A stretch of 64,000 nucleotides of DNA from Kiritimatiellia bacterium. GTDB taxonomy: Bacteria > Verrucomicrobiota > Kiritimatiellia > UBA8416 > JADHWI01. Below are positions 44,000-57,200 of this stretch, in pieces; the stretch's first letter is position 1, and each line of letters opens with the position of its first letter. The stretch is from NCBI GenBank assembly GCA_030744755.1, contig JASLPY010000014.1:16429-80428 (forward strand), given 5' to 3'. Both the position numbers and the translations under genes were made by a program. The notes beneath the pieces were generated by a model. It searched no databases. It was not told the origin of the DNA and was given only the letters and a program-made list of their open reading frames with translations.

Positions 44000-44782
44000 T
44001 CACTTCCCCTCAACATTCTTCTCAATAAACTCAACAATCGGCGTCGGATCTTTAAGCGAGTGCGGATGGTGCCCAACCCCTTCCTTGTGGATCACTCTAA
44101 ACAGGCCGCCCAGTTCCTTGTAGCGCTTCTCGGCAACCGCAGTATTCTCCGCCACCGGCACTACTTTGTCGGCATCGCCGACAACATGGATTATCGGAAC
44201 TTTCGCCTTAGCCAACGGCGCCATGTTGTCCACCGGGTTCCCCTTGTACGCGTTTGCCTCGTCCTCGCTCTTGAATCCATAAGCCTTGTGTATCCCACCA
44301 CTCCCCGCGCCCGGCCAGCTCTTAAAATCCATTACCGGAGCATCACCATATATTGCGGCGACCTTCGTGGGGTTTGCTATACCCCAGTTGTAGATTATTA
44401 AGCCACCCCTGCTCATTCCCTCCAGGACGCCCTTCTTCGCAAAACCATGCTCTTCAGTCAGGAACTTGTAGAACTCGTCCCAGCGTTTCACGGCCTCCGG
44501 AGCTCCGTACAGGCCACCGATATTGCAGTAAACGACGTGGTAGCCCTTGTTCAGCATTGCAAAGTCGAACTGGGGTTCATGGCCCCAGAACCGGGCACGG
44601 ATCACCCAGGGTTTCCCATCAGCAACATTCTTTGGAACGACGACCTTCTTGCCCTGCCACGAATACTGATCAAAACCATGCCATTGGCCCTTCTTGCCTG
44701 GAAAAGGCTTCTCCTCCTCGGCAGAAAGAAAACCTACTGACAGGATTAGCAGCATGGCAGACAGCTTCACGACATACTTCAT
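44000..44782 (-). CDS. Secreted alpha/beta hydrolase
   Basis: The gene encodes 260 residues with GGAGAG upstream of the ATG. The signal peptide is MKYVVKLSAMLLILSVGFLS. The fold is alpha/beta hydrolase. The nucleophile elbow is LEGMSRGGLIIYNW (G-x-S-x-G), the acid is in HVVGDADKVVPVAENT, and the base is in GVGHHPHSLKDP. An oxyanion region FWGHEPQFD precedes them. The arrangement is complete, so an esterase or lipase activity outside the cytoplasm is likely. The substrate is unknown, though the adjacent SASA esterase (43008) suggests acylated carbohydrate. Confidence 0.88.
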   Translation of the reverse strand: MKYVVKLSAMLLILSVGFLSAEEEKPFPGKKGQWHGFDQYSWQGKKVVVPKNVADGKPWVIRARFWGHEPQFDFAMLNKGYHVVYCNIGGLYGAPEAVKRWDEFYKFLTEEHGFAKKGVLEGMSRGGLIIYNWGIANPTKVAAIYGDAPVMDFKSWPGAGSGGIHKAYGFKSEDEANAYKGNPVDNMAPLAKAKVPIIHVVGDADKVVPVAENTAVAEKRYKELGGLFRVIHKEGVGHHPHSLKDPTPIVEFIEKNVEGK

Positions 44783-45010
44783 TCAACTCTCCTCTATTCT
44801 CAGTGTTCAGACGGCTGAAGGCATGAGCGAGCATACCAGTCGCCGGAGGCAACATGAAATATGTAGCGCGCGCTGTAAAGCGTCTCAACCCCGGGCGGTG
44901 ATTTTTCTCGGATTTCTGGAGTTTTCAGGTGAGAAATTGGACCCGTACGGGATGTTCTGCAACTTCCTAGATGGGCTCGGACGATAACGCAGAACTTTTT
45001 ATCTGGAAAC

Positions 45011-45116
45011 CAGAGAGAGATTAAGGAAAAAGATTAGGGCGAAAGATTAGGGTTTGCATGGCTGTCTCCTCCTTAATCTTTCGCCTTAATCTTTCCCCCT
45101 AATCTTCCCCTCTCTG
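45011..45116. repeat. Long imperfect inverted repeat built from GAAAGATTAGGG units
   Basis: The left arm starts CAGAGAGAGATTAAGG and the right arm ends CTCTCTG. Within each arm the motif AAGATTARGG is repeated three times, and the arms pair over about 40 bp with a few mismatches around a loop near 45055. It lies about 100 bp downstream of the stop of the giant gene (minus strand) and 230 bp upstream of the hydrolase start. A run of T does not follow it. Confidence 0.75.
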
Positions 45117-45214
45117 ACGGTCGGTCGCTCCTATAGCGCTGAAAGCGCGTTGACGCGTATGCGCGTACGCGGGACTCTAGTGCCGGGTCCTTCCTCTTGC
45201 TTCCCCCTCTACCT

Positions 45215-48200
45215 CTACCTCAGCATGAAGATCGCTCCGGGCTCGGTGCCGGCTTCTGTCTTGAAGGTGGCCGTTGGCGTTGCCCATGCATTCAGTATCA
45301 CGTTCGAGGCACGGAACCGGTAGTAGTAGTCCGTGAAGCCGATCAGTCCGGCCAGATCGTTGCTGATCACACCGGTAACCTGGTTCCCTGCGATGAAGTT
45401 CGTATTCTCCCAGGCAGTCTCAACACCCAGCCCGTCTGTTGTACCCCAGTACACCGACACCGTCGTCGGTATCCCGCCGGTCGAGGTCAGGTTGCCCACC
45501 ACTGTTGCCGCATTGTAGGTGATGTTCGTTGCGTACAGGTTTGTGATCGCCGGAGGATCTCCCGCACCGCCCGTGCTGAAGCTGTACAGCGGCGGCGCAC
45601 CCCACAGATCCTCCACCGCGTTGGTTGCCCGGAAGGTGAAGAAGTAGGTCGACGCTCCCTGCAGTCCTGCCACAGGATGGTCGATCGTAACTGCGGTACC
45701 GGTGTAACTTCCCAGGTACGCTGACTCATCGTAGTTGGTGGTGGTCCCTTCGTTGCTCAGACCCCAGTAGGCCCAGACCTCAAGCACCGCGCCCGTGGGC
45801 ACCACCAGGTCCGCATGCAGCGTGGCCGTGTTGATCAATACGTCGGTCGCCGGCTGGTTGGTGATGGACATCGGGTCCAACTCCTCGGGCTCGTATGCCG
45901 TGGTCAGACCATACTTGACTTCAAGGTACGCACCCACGATCTCGAGCTCCTCGTCACTCAGCACGCGGTTGTACATTATGACCTCGGCGATCTCGCTGTG
46001 GCCAACCAGCTGGTTATCCCGGTTGCCGTTCAGCTGAAGTCGACGCGGCTCGTAGTCGGTGTTATGCCCGCTGGTGTCGGCTGAGGTAATCAGGTTGCCG
46101 TCCTTCCAGAACCAAGCCTCGGGATCCGGCAGATCGTTGTGGTGCCCCGCATGTATGTGCCAGTCGTAATTGAGGCTGCTTCCGCCCTGGTGAATCCAAT
46201 TTCCTGGAGTGTACCACCTTTCGTCCCTCTGGCCGTCGAACCCGAATCTCCAGTCGTGATCGCGAGACCCAATCACCACCTCGTTTTCGCCGCCGCCGTT
46301 GTATCGGGCGACGGAGAAGATGGTATAGTTGTGATGGGTGGGCTCGAAGTTGAAGGTGGTGGACAGGCGGTCATCGTTATCGAACTTGACCACCGGCTGG
46401 CCGTTGGGACCGCCGCTGGTCCAGTACTGCGGATCGCTAACGCGTATATCCGCATCGTTGCCCGATCCGGATTTGTCCACCCACGTGTCGGGAATAGGCC
46501 AGAGGTTCATGTTCTGGGCATGGGCCGGGTTGTTATCCGGATTGCCGTCGCCGTCGACGTCATCCGCCGCCAGCCACAGTGTCATCCCGTTGGTCACGGT
46601 CATAGGCGCCACCGTGGCCTGCTTCAGCGTAGTGAAGTTGGTCGATGAAGACGCCCAGGCCCCACCCAGGTCATTGCTCGCCCAGCTGCGATAGAAGTAG
46701 CGCACGCCGTAGTACAGCCCGGTCACGTTCACCGAGAATGCCTCACCCTGCGCAACACCCGGGAAGTTGGTAGTGCTGTCCCATGCCGACGCGGTCGTAC
46801 CGCCATCGGTTGCGCCCCAGTAGATCTTCGTGTCGCACGTTCCGCCAGCGACCAGCGTACCACTGATCTCCGCCTCGCTGAGCTTCGTCAGCACGGGAGC
46901 ATTGTTGTCGACTTCTACGTTGCCGTAGGTCGTGAAGCTCTCCGATGAGAACGCCCAGCCCTCGTCGCCAAGCGTATTGCTGCCGTAGGTCGTATACCAG
47001 TAGTCCGTATCGATACCGAGACCTTCCACCTTGTTAGAGAACAGCCCCAGGTTCAGGCTGCCCATGTAGACATTGGTCTCCCAATTGCCTTTGAGCTGGG
47101 CCCCGTCGTTGGTGCCGTAGTAGAACCACACGTAAGTGGGAGACGAACTGGTGTACACCAGGTCGCCCATCAGCCACACATTTGTTGTGCCGAGATTCGT
47201 AACCCCCGCGGCCGTCGTGATCGACACGTCCGCCGGGCTCAGCGCGGCTTCGGCGGTATTACCGTAGGCACCCATGTTGATACGGTTGCCGTTGGGCGAT
47301 GGCTCGTTGGAGTAGTCGGCAGTACTACCACCGTCAAGAGCCGCACTATTGGTAGCGTCGAACACGTACCCGCCGGACGTCCAGCGCCCGTACGGGCTCT
47401 TCAGGTGCAGGTCATCAAACTCGGAACCGAAATGCGCATCGCCCGTAACGGTTCCCACCCCGTAGGTCACTGTGCCCTGGATGTATGGCGTCGTATTCGC
47501 CCCGCTCATGGAACTGTAATACACGTACACATTACCGCCCTGCCGATGGATATCGTTGGTCTCGTAGCTGTTACTCGTCAGTCCGCGCATATTCGCCCAG
47601 AATATGGAGTTGGTGATGTAGGTGTTGCCACCGTTATTGTACAGACCGCCGCCGTCGGAGTTGTTTGAGTCCCCGGTCCTGTTGTCCGCCAGCGTGCAGT
47701 TCTCCAGCGTAAGATTGCCGGCACGGTGGTAGATCCCGGCGCCACGTTCACCCGTCCGGTTGCGCGCAATTATGCAGTTGCGGAAGATGGCCGTGCCGTC
47801 ATAGAGGTACATGCCGCCACCCTGACCGTAGGCATCCTTTTCTTCGCCGTTGTCAACTATCTGGCTGTCCCTTACATCCAGTGTGTAGGCGCTGCCGCGG
47901 AAGTGCAATCCCTGGCCGTCACGCCAGTCGTCGTTGTTACTGTCTTTGTTGCCACTTATCACACTGTCCACAATCGTCAGGTTCACGTTCTCGGAATACA
48001 GCCCGATACCGTAGTGCCTGCGTGCGGTGTTGGCGTCGAACACACAGTTACTCACCAGAATACTGACGGCGTTGCGGAAGAACGCCCCAGCGCCTGCTCG
48101 GTCATAGTCATCACTGACGTTGCCTACCACACGGCAGTTGGCCATGGTCAGGTTGTCGGGACCGTCCTGGCGAACTCCCGCACCCCCTTGCCACTGATTC

Positions 48201-51200
48201 GCACTGTCAGGAATGTACCCGTTGGTGATCACTAGACCGTCCAGAATCACGTTGTCGGTCTGGATGTCGATCACTCGGCGCGTCCCCTGACCGTCGAGCA
48301 GCACTTCGTGTGCATCCCAGTCGCGCTGGGTTACATTCGTCTCGCTGCCATCGAACCCGCCGTAGATCTCGATCCCGGAGGAGGTAATATCAAACGTCAG
48401 CCCGTAGCTGTACGTTCCCTTGGCGATCCAGATGGTATTGGTTCCACCGCCCGCGGCTGCCAGCCCGTCTTCGAAGGTGGTGTAGGCGTTCAGCCAGCTG
48501 CTGCCGTTCTCGACGCCTGCGGCATCACCGTCAACATGAATGATGCTCGCCCCGCCGCCCGCAGGCGTAGCACCCGTCAGGAAGTTCGTGGGCGTGCCCC
48601 AGTCCTCACCCACGACATTCGTCGCGTACACTATGTACCAGTAGGTCTGGTTGGTATCCAGGCCGGAAACCACTTGCTCGAAGATGGCGCCGACTGACTG
48701 CGGCGAGCTCATCACGTTGGTGGCTTCCCAAGCCGTGTGGCTCTGGCCCTCGTCGCTGGTGCCGTAGTAGAAGGTTATCGTTGAGGCCGACCCGGCCATC
48801 AGCTCACCGCGCAGCCTGGCCACGTCTCCGAAGGGCTGGCCTGAGCGCGTTTCCACCTGCGGCGCCTCTGTCAGGCTCTTGGATGCCTCGGCGGTGTTGC
48901 CGTAGACGCCCATGTTGATCTGCCCGCCATGACCGTCGGCCGGTTCGTTGGAGTAGTCACTGGCCGGATCGCCACCGTCGATAGCAGGACTGTCAACCAC
49001 ATCGATGACCCAGCTGGCACCGTCCCAGCGCCCCGTGGTGCTCTTGAGGTGCATGTCGGTGAACTCGGCAGCAAACAGCGGATCGCCGATGATGTTGTCG
49101 CTCACATACGTCACCGCCCCGCCACCCAGTTCCTCGATGTACGGGAACCCGTTCGTCCCGGTCATGGAACTGTAACTGATGTTCACAGCGCCGCCGTTGA
49201 CGGCAATGTCATTGGTCACGAACAGGCTGTTGTTGTCACCATCTCCCTGTCTGTTTTTCCAGAATACGCAGTTCTTGATGGTGGCCGAAGCCGTCCGGTT
49301 GTACAGCGCACCACCCTCACCAGAGTTGGAGTCCCCAGTTTGGTTGTCGGCCAGCGTGCAGTTTTCCAGAGTGAGCGTGGCGTTGTAGTTGTAGATGCCG
49401 CCGCCGTCTTCGGTCGATGCGTTGCGCGCAATCAGGCAGTTGAGGAAGGAGGCCATTGTCGATGCATTGCCGGTAATGTACACACCGCCGCCGCCGCTGT
49501 CGCCCCAGTTATGACGATCTTCGAACACGCCGTTATCAATGATGTCAGTGTTCCTGACATCCAGCACGTAACCGTTGCCCTGGAAGTAGAAGCCGTGTCC
49601 ACGGCGGATGTGCTGATTCTCGGTGGTGAGCAGGGTATCAGTGTTACTGCTGATCACGCTGTCCAGAATAGTCAGGTGCGTGTTCCGGCAATAGAACCCG
49701 TTCCCCTCCATCCTGTAGCCGCGGTTGGCGTCAAACACACTGTTGCTCACCAGCACATTGCCGGCGCCATCAATGAACGCACCGCCGCCAGCCCCATCCC
49801 AGTCATGGTTGTAGTTATCCACAACTCGGCAGTTGGCCAGGGTCAGATTGTTCGGACTGCCGCTCGGCATCCGGATGCCCGCGCCGCCTTCAAACAGGTT
49901 CGCGTCAAGGTACCCGTTGGTGATCGTCAACCCGTCGAGCACCACGTCGCCCGCATTGATATCGATCACGCGCCGCGCGCCCTGACCATCAAGCAGCACC
50001 TCGTTCGCGTCCCAGTCGCGATCGGTCACGTTCGTCTCGGTCCCAGCGAAACCACCGTAGATCTCGAGCCCGTCAACGCTGATGAAGAAGGTGGAATCAT
50101 TGGTATAGGTGCCCTCCGCGATCCAGATCGTGGTGAGCGCCCCGGCTGCATCCAGCCCCTCCTCGAAGGTCGTATAGGCGTTGGTCCAGCTCGTGCCGTC
50201 CTCGAGTCCAACGGCGTCCTTGTCAACGTGGATCACACCTGCGCCGCCACCAGGTGGTGTGTCGCCGGTTGTGAACGTGTCGGAGGCATCCGCCCAGTCC
50301 TCCCCGAAATCGTTGGTGCTATAGACCGTGAAGTAGTACGTCTGGTTGGTCTGCAGGCCTGCAACGACCTCGCCGAAGATGTACCCCTCTCCCTGCCGCG
50401 CACTCATCACGTTGGTGGCATCCCAGTTCGATGCCACCTGGAACCCGTCGTTAGTACCGTAGTAGAAGGTCACATCGGCCATCGAGCCGGTAGTCATTAT
50501 ACCACGCAACTGGACGCTGTCCCCGGCCACCACCGCCGTGCGTGTCTCCACGATCGGCGCCGCATTCGTGCTCTTGGAGGCCTCAGAGGTGTTGCCGTAG
50601 GCACCCAGGTTAAGTCGCAGACCATTCTGGCCGGCAGGCTCATTACTGTAATCGGCAGCCGGATCGCCTGCGTCTATGTACGGACTGTATATCGCGTCTG
50701 TCACCCAGCTTGTACCGTTCCAGCGGCCCATGCGACTCTGCAGGTGTACGTCATCGTAGTCACTGGCGAATAGCGGATCACCCGTGAGGATACCTGTACC
50801 CAGGTTGATCGTGCCCACCAGGTTAGGTGAGGTGGTCCCGCTCAGCGCGGTGTAATCGATGTTCACCGTGCCGTTCTGGCGGTGGATGTCATTGTTAACG
50901 TGATGGCTGGAGGCATCGTACGATTCCCCTTGCATATTGCCCCAGAAGATACAGTTGGTGATGGTGACCGTCCCGTTGTTAACGAACAGAGCACCGCCAT
51001 CGCAGTTCTGGGAAGTCGCCGTTCGGTTATCTGCCAGCGTGCAGTTCTCCAGCGTAAGGTTCCCGTTGTTGAGGTAGAGCCCGCCGCCGTCGTGGACAGC
51101 CCGGTTGCCGGCAATCACGCTGTTCACGAACCTGGCCGTGGTCGAGGCATTGCCGTTAAGATACCCGCCACCACCATGGAAATCGTTCCTGTTTTCAATG

Positions 51201-54200
51201 GAATCAACGCCGTTATCAACAATCTCGCTGTTTCTGACCTCCAGGTGGTAGCCGTTGCCCTGGAAGTAGAAGCCATGGCCATGGCGGTATTCCGATGGGG
51301 TCATATCCCACTGATCACGGATTACACAATCTATAAGCGTCATGTTCACGTTATCTGAGTAGAACCCGATCCCGTAGGTCCTGCGTCCGCGGTTGGCCTC
51401 AAAAACGCAGTTAGTCAGCAACACGCTGCCGGCGTTTATGAAATACGCACCCGCGCCGCGCTCGTCATCATTGTCGCTCACGTTGGCGACCACGCGGCAG
51501 TTGGCCATCGTCAGGTTGGTCGCCGTGCCCGTACCGTCATCCATCAGGAGGCCAACACCATGCTGCCCATTACCGTTGTGATACCCGTTGGTGATCGTCA
51601 ACCCATCCAGCACCACGTTATGTGCCTTGATCTCGATCACGCGGCGTGCCCCTTCACCGTCCAGCAGCGTCGGGTTGGCATCGAAATCACGATCTTCCGC
51701 GGAGACATCGCCCACCTCAAAGCTGCCGTAGATCTGGACGTTGTCATCTGTTACCTCGAAGGTGCTGCTGTGGCTGTAGGTTCCCTCTGCAACCCAGATA
51801 ACATTGCTCGTTGTCGCTATAGACAGCGCATTGTCCATCGATGTCGGCTGGGCCCAGCTCGGTCCGCTGGCATGTACGCCGTTTGTGGTCACGTAGATGT
51901 CCGCGATACCCGCAGGCATCACCGCGTTGGTTTCGTTCGAGTAGTCCGACAGATCATGCGAGTTGGTCGCCGCCACGCGGTAGTAGTAGGTCACACCCGC
52001 ATCGCCTATACCGTCGACGTAGTTGGTCGCATTGGGCCCGGTCACGTGCAGTAGCGTGAAGTTCGAATTATTCGTGGGACTACGTTCGATCACGAACCCG
52101 GTCTCGTTGCTGAAGTTCTCGGTCCATGATAGGCCGATGGAACCCGTCTCCGCCGCCGCTACAAGGTTGGACGGGCTCTTGCCCGCAGGGAAGGCGGTTT
52201 CAAAGCTTACCACGTCCGACCAGATACTCGTGACCAGGTTCGGAGTCTGCGCCAGGAATATGCCGTGGTAAGGCGTGTCCGGACTCAGCCCGGGGATATT
52301 CGTCGAGAGCGTCGCCGTCACGTTGGTCAGCGTGCCAAAGAAGTTCGTGTTGGCCCAGTTGGTAGCAACCGTCCCAGCGTTGGTCAGTCCCCAGTAATGC
52401 CACACGTTCATCACGCTGGCAGTGCCGCTGTAGTCACCGTTGTACTGTGCTGAAGTCTCCAGCACGTTGGACATATACACGTTGGTCACGCCGATCTGGT
52501 AGCTGTAGCCCGCGGTGAGAAGACGTGACCACAGGCCATCCTGTGCCGCATCAGAGGGCTTGATTACCGTTAGTGCACCCATAGAGGGTGATTTGAACCG
52601 GAACTCACACTGGGACCCGCCGCCACCCTCCCGGTGAGTGAAAGCTACCAGGTACTTGAGGCCATTCGTGAGGGTCAGAGTCTTGACGCCGCCGTCATTC
52701 CAGGCAAGCTGTTCGTCGCGGTTTGAGCCAAGACCAGGCGTACTGGATTCGAACACGTCGTCACGGTCACGGTCAAGCCACATCCCGGTACGGTCATCCT
52801 GCGCCGTTCGTTGGAATTGGAAGCTGCCCGTTTCCGGCGCCTGGAAGTACCCAAGGAACATATCGCTGTAGTTGTCGTTCTGACCGATCGCCCCCGTCGT
52901 TGTGAAATCGCCGTCGTTGTTGAAATCCAACCCGCGACTACCTGGACCGGAAGTCAACACTGCCTGGCCGTAATAGCTCGGGCCCGTAGTCGGATCACCG
53001 TTGCCCATCATGCCACCGTTATTGTCCAGATCCATCGTAATGTTATCGTTATTGATGTGATACCCGTACATATCCAGGGCGTTGTCGTCATAGACAGTAG
53101 CCACAAATACAATTGTCTGGAACGGTACGGTGTTGGTCGCCCAGACCACGCCCAGGCTGTTGGAAGCCATCACACGGTAGTAGTAATCCACTCCGTAGTA
53201 AACGTTCGTCAGCACGCTCGAGAAGTTGCCGCTGCCGTCGAATACCGTGTTGGTGATCGTGGTATCCCATGTCAGGTTGGTGGTCTCGTCGGACTCGCCC
53301 CAGAAGGTGTACACTACCGTCGCAAGACCGCCGGTCGTCACCACCTGGCCCTGCAGTGTGGCAATACCGATATCGGTCACCGCGCCCGCGTCGTTGTTGA
53401 TGATCGGGGCCATCGTCTGGAAGCTGAGCGATGCCTGCAGGGTATTGCCGTAAGCGCCCATGTTGATGACGCTGCCGTTGGGGGCGGGCTCGTTGGAGTA
53501 GTCGCCCGCACCACCCGCATCGATCGCGGGACTCGTCAGGAAGTCGTACGTCAGTCCGCTCGGCGTCCAGCGCCCGTAAGCGCTTCTCAGGTGCAGGTCG
53601 TCGAAGTCGGAGGCAAGCAGCGCGTCGCCGGCGATGTTACCCGTCACCAGGTTCACCGTGCCCTCGATATACGGCGTTCCGCTCCCGCTGAAAGAACTGT
53701 AGTAGATATTAACCGTTGCGCTGTTGCGCCTGAGGATGTCATTGGTCACCGGACCCGAGCTGGAGCCATGCAGATTGCCCCAGAAGATACAGTTGGTGAT
53801 GGTGATTGTACCGTTATTGGCACACAGGCCCCCTCCATCGTGTGAAGCCGAACTGGCTGAGGTATCCGTCGTATTAGCAGCCAGGGTGCAGTTCTCCAGG
53901 GTCAGGTTGCCGCTGTTGTGGTATATACCGCCGCCGTCATCTACTCCCTCGTTACGTGCAATCACCGAGTTGACGAACGTGGCAGTGCCGTTGTTGATGA
54001 ACACTCCTCCGCCGTGCTGACCATCCGTGGGATTACTACCCGGGCCGTTATCAACAATCCGGCAGTTTATGACATTCAGAGTGTAGGAACTGCCGTTGAA
54101 GTAGAAGCCCTGGCCATGGCGAGAATCGTTGTCATCGGCGTTCCCGCTGATCTCGCAGTCCACCAGCGTCATATGCGTATTAACCGAATAGAACCCGATC

Positions 54201-57200
54201 CCCTCACACCTGCGACCACGGTTCGCGTTAAACACGCAGTTGCTCAACAGCACGTTGCCGGCGTTGTTGAAGTAGGCGCCTGCGCCATCGTCGTCCTGAT
54301 CATTCAGGAAATTGTCGACCACATGACAGTTGGCCATAGTAAAGCCTGTACCTGTGTTATTCATGCGCAGGCCTGCAGCCGGCTGGTTTCCGCTGGCGCT
54401 GTACCCGTTGGTGATCGTCACCCCGTCCAGAATCACGTTATCAGCCAGGATATCCATCACGCGGTGTCCGGCTGCCCCGTCCAGCAGCACTTCGTTTGCT
54501 TCCCAGTCGCGCTCCGTCACATTCGTCTCGGTGCCCGCGAATCCACCGTATACCTCAAGCCCGTCGGAGGTAACATCAAAGGTGAACCCGTCGATATAGG
54601 TTCCCTCTGCGATCCAGATGGTATTGGTCGCCCCGCCCGCTGCTGCCAGGCCGTCCTCGAAGGTCGTGTAGGCGTTCAGCCAGCTGCTGCCGTTTTCGAC
54701 GCCGGGGGCATCCGCGTCCACGTGGACTATGTTTGCGCCACCGCCCGCGGGCGTTGCTCCAGTGAGGAAGTTCGTGGGCACGCCCCAGTTATCACCCAAC
54801 ACATTGGTTGCATATACATTGTACCAGTAGGTGGTATTGGTCTCCAGGCCGGTAACCAGCTCCTGGAAGACCCCGCCGACTGTCTGGGCTGCGATCATAA
54901 CGTTGGTGCCGTCCCAGCCCGAATGGCTCTGGCCCTGGCTGCTCGTGCCGTAGTAGAAGGTCACTACCGAGGCAGATCCTGTCAGCAGCTCGCCGCGCAG
55001 GTACGCCGCGTCTCCGAAGGGCTGGCCTGAGCGCGTTTCCACGAAAGGCGCCGCCGTCAGGCTCTTGGAGGCCTCGGCGGTATTTCCGTAGGCACCCATA
55101 TTGATTTGCCCGCCATTTTCACCCGCCGGCTCGTTGGAGAAGTCGCTGAGCGTGCTGCCCGCATCGATGGCAGGGCTGTCCACACCATCGGTAACCCACG
55201 CAGCCCCGTTCCAGCGCCCGTAGGTACTCTGCAGGTGCAGGTCGCTGTAGTTGGCTGCAAAGAGCGGATTGCCCGTGATTACGCCCGCATTGTAGCTCAC
55301 CGTGCCGCCGCCCAGTTCCTCTATGTAAGGGAACCCGTGCGGCGCTGACATTGAACTGTAACTGATGGACACCGACCCGCCGTTGACGGTTATGTCATTG
55401 TCTACGAACAGGCTGTTGTTGTCACCATCTCCCTGCCTGTTCTTGTAGAATATGCAGTTGATGATCGTGGCGGATGCTGTGCGGTTGTACAGTCCACCAC
55501 CCTCACCGGAGTTCGAATCCCCGGACTGGTTGTCGGCCAGCGTACAGTTCTCCAGCGTGAGGCTGGCGTTGTAATTGTAGATGCCGCCTCCGTCTTCGGT
55601 CGAGGCGTTGCGCGCAATCACGCAGTTGGTGAATGCGGCCACAGTCGAAGCATTGCCGTAAATGAACACACCACCGCCTCCGCTGTCCCCCCAACTGTGA
55701 CGGTCTTCGAACTCGCCGTTATCAACAATCATGCTGTCGCTGACATTCAGCTTGTACCCGTTGCCCTGGAAGTAGAAGCCATGCCCGCGGCGGATATGCT
55801 GATACTCGGTGGTGATCAGGGTGTCGGTGTTGTTGCTGATCACGCTGCCCACAATCGTCAGGTGCGAGTTAAGCACATAGAACCCGTTGCCGTCCATCCT
55901 GTACCCGCGGTTGCTTCCGAACACGCAATTGCTTATCAGGATCGTGCCAGCGCTCTCAAAGTAGCCGCCGCCGCCTCTTCCATCCCAGTCATTGTTGTAG
56001 TTATCCACAACGCTGCAGTTGGCCAGGGTGATATTGTCAGGGCTGGCGTTCGCCATTCGGATGCCGGCGCCGCCTGCGTAGTTGTCCGCATCGGTATAAC
56101 CGTTGGTGATCGTCAATCCGTCAAGTACCGTGTCCCCCGCATTGATATCGATCACACGGTGGGTACCCTGGCCGTCCAGCACGGTCTCGTTGGCGGAGAG
56201 GTCCCGGTCGTTCACGTTTGTCTCGGTCCCGGCAAAGCTGCCGTAGATCTCAAGCCCATCGGTGTATATAGCGTACGTAGAATCGTTGCTGTAGGTGCCG
56301 TCGGCTATCCAGATCGTCGTGGCAGCCCCGCCGGCTGCTGCCAACCCTTCCGTGAAGGTCTTGTACGCGTTGGTCCAACTACTGCCGTTCTCGATCCCAA
56401 CGGCGTCCTTATCCACGTGAATCACGTTCGCTCCACCGCCCGGAGGCGTGTCGCCAGTGGTGAACGAGTCCTGGGTGTCGGCCCAGTCCTCTCCAAGGCT
56501 GTTGGTGGCATACACAGTGAAGTAGTAGGTAGTGTTGGTATCCAGGGCGACCGCATCGCCAAAGATGCTCCCGCTTGCATAGGGCTGGGACACAACATTG
56601 GTGGCATCCCAGGCCGAGGGGGTACTGCCCCCGTTGCTGAGCCCGTAGTAGAAGGTGACCTGAGACATCGATGAGTTGTTAAGCAGCTCACCACGCAGCA
56701 GCACCGCATCTCCGGCAACCTGCGCGGTTCGCGTCACCACCGTGGGAGCCTTGGCCTTCAGGCTCTTGGATGCCTCCGCGGTGTTGCCGTAGGCCCCCAG
56801 GTTGATGCGACCACCGTCGGCGTTGACCGGCTCGTTGGCGTAGTCGCTGGCCGGATCCCCCAGGTCGATCGCAGGACTGTGCTGCCCAAAGTCGGTTACC
56901 CAGCTTGTCCCGTTCCAGCGACCGTACGTGCTCTTCAGGTGCAGGTCTGTGAAGTCGCTGGCAAACAGCGGGTCACCCGTGATTATGCCGGCCTGCAGGT
57001 TGACCGTGCCAACTATGTTCGGTGCGTTCGTCCCGCTCAGGGAACTGTAATCAATGTATACGCTACCGCTCTGATTGTGAATGTCATTGGCCACGAACTC
57101 GGAGCTGGCGTCGTAACCCGACCCCTGCATATTACCCCACAAGATACAGTTGGTGATGTTGAGAGTACCACTGTTGACATACACAGCCCCACCATCGCAG

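Noticed and set aside
48929..50773. Long open frame (614 codons) on the plus strand opposite the giant gene
   Set aside because: It is a shadow of the repetitive minus-strand beta-helix coding sequence, with no signal peptide, ribosome-binding site or domain. Similar antisense frames occur at 62207-63604 and elsewhere.
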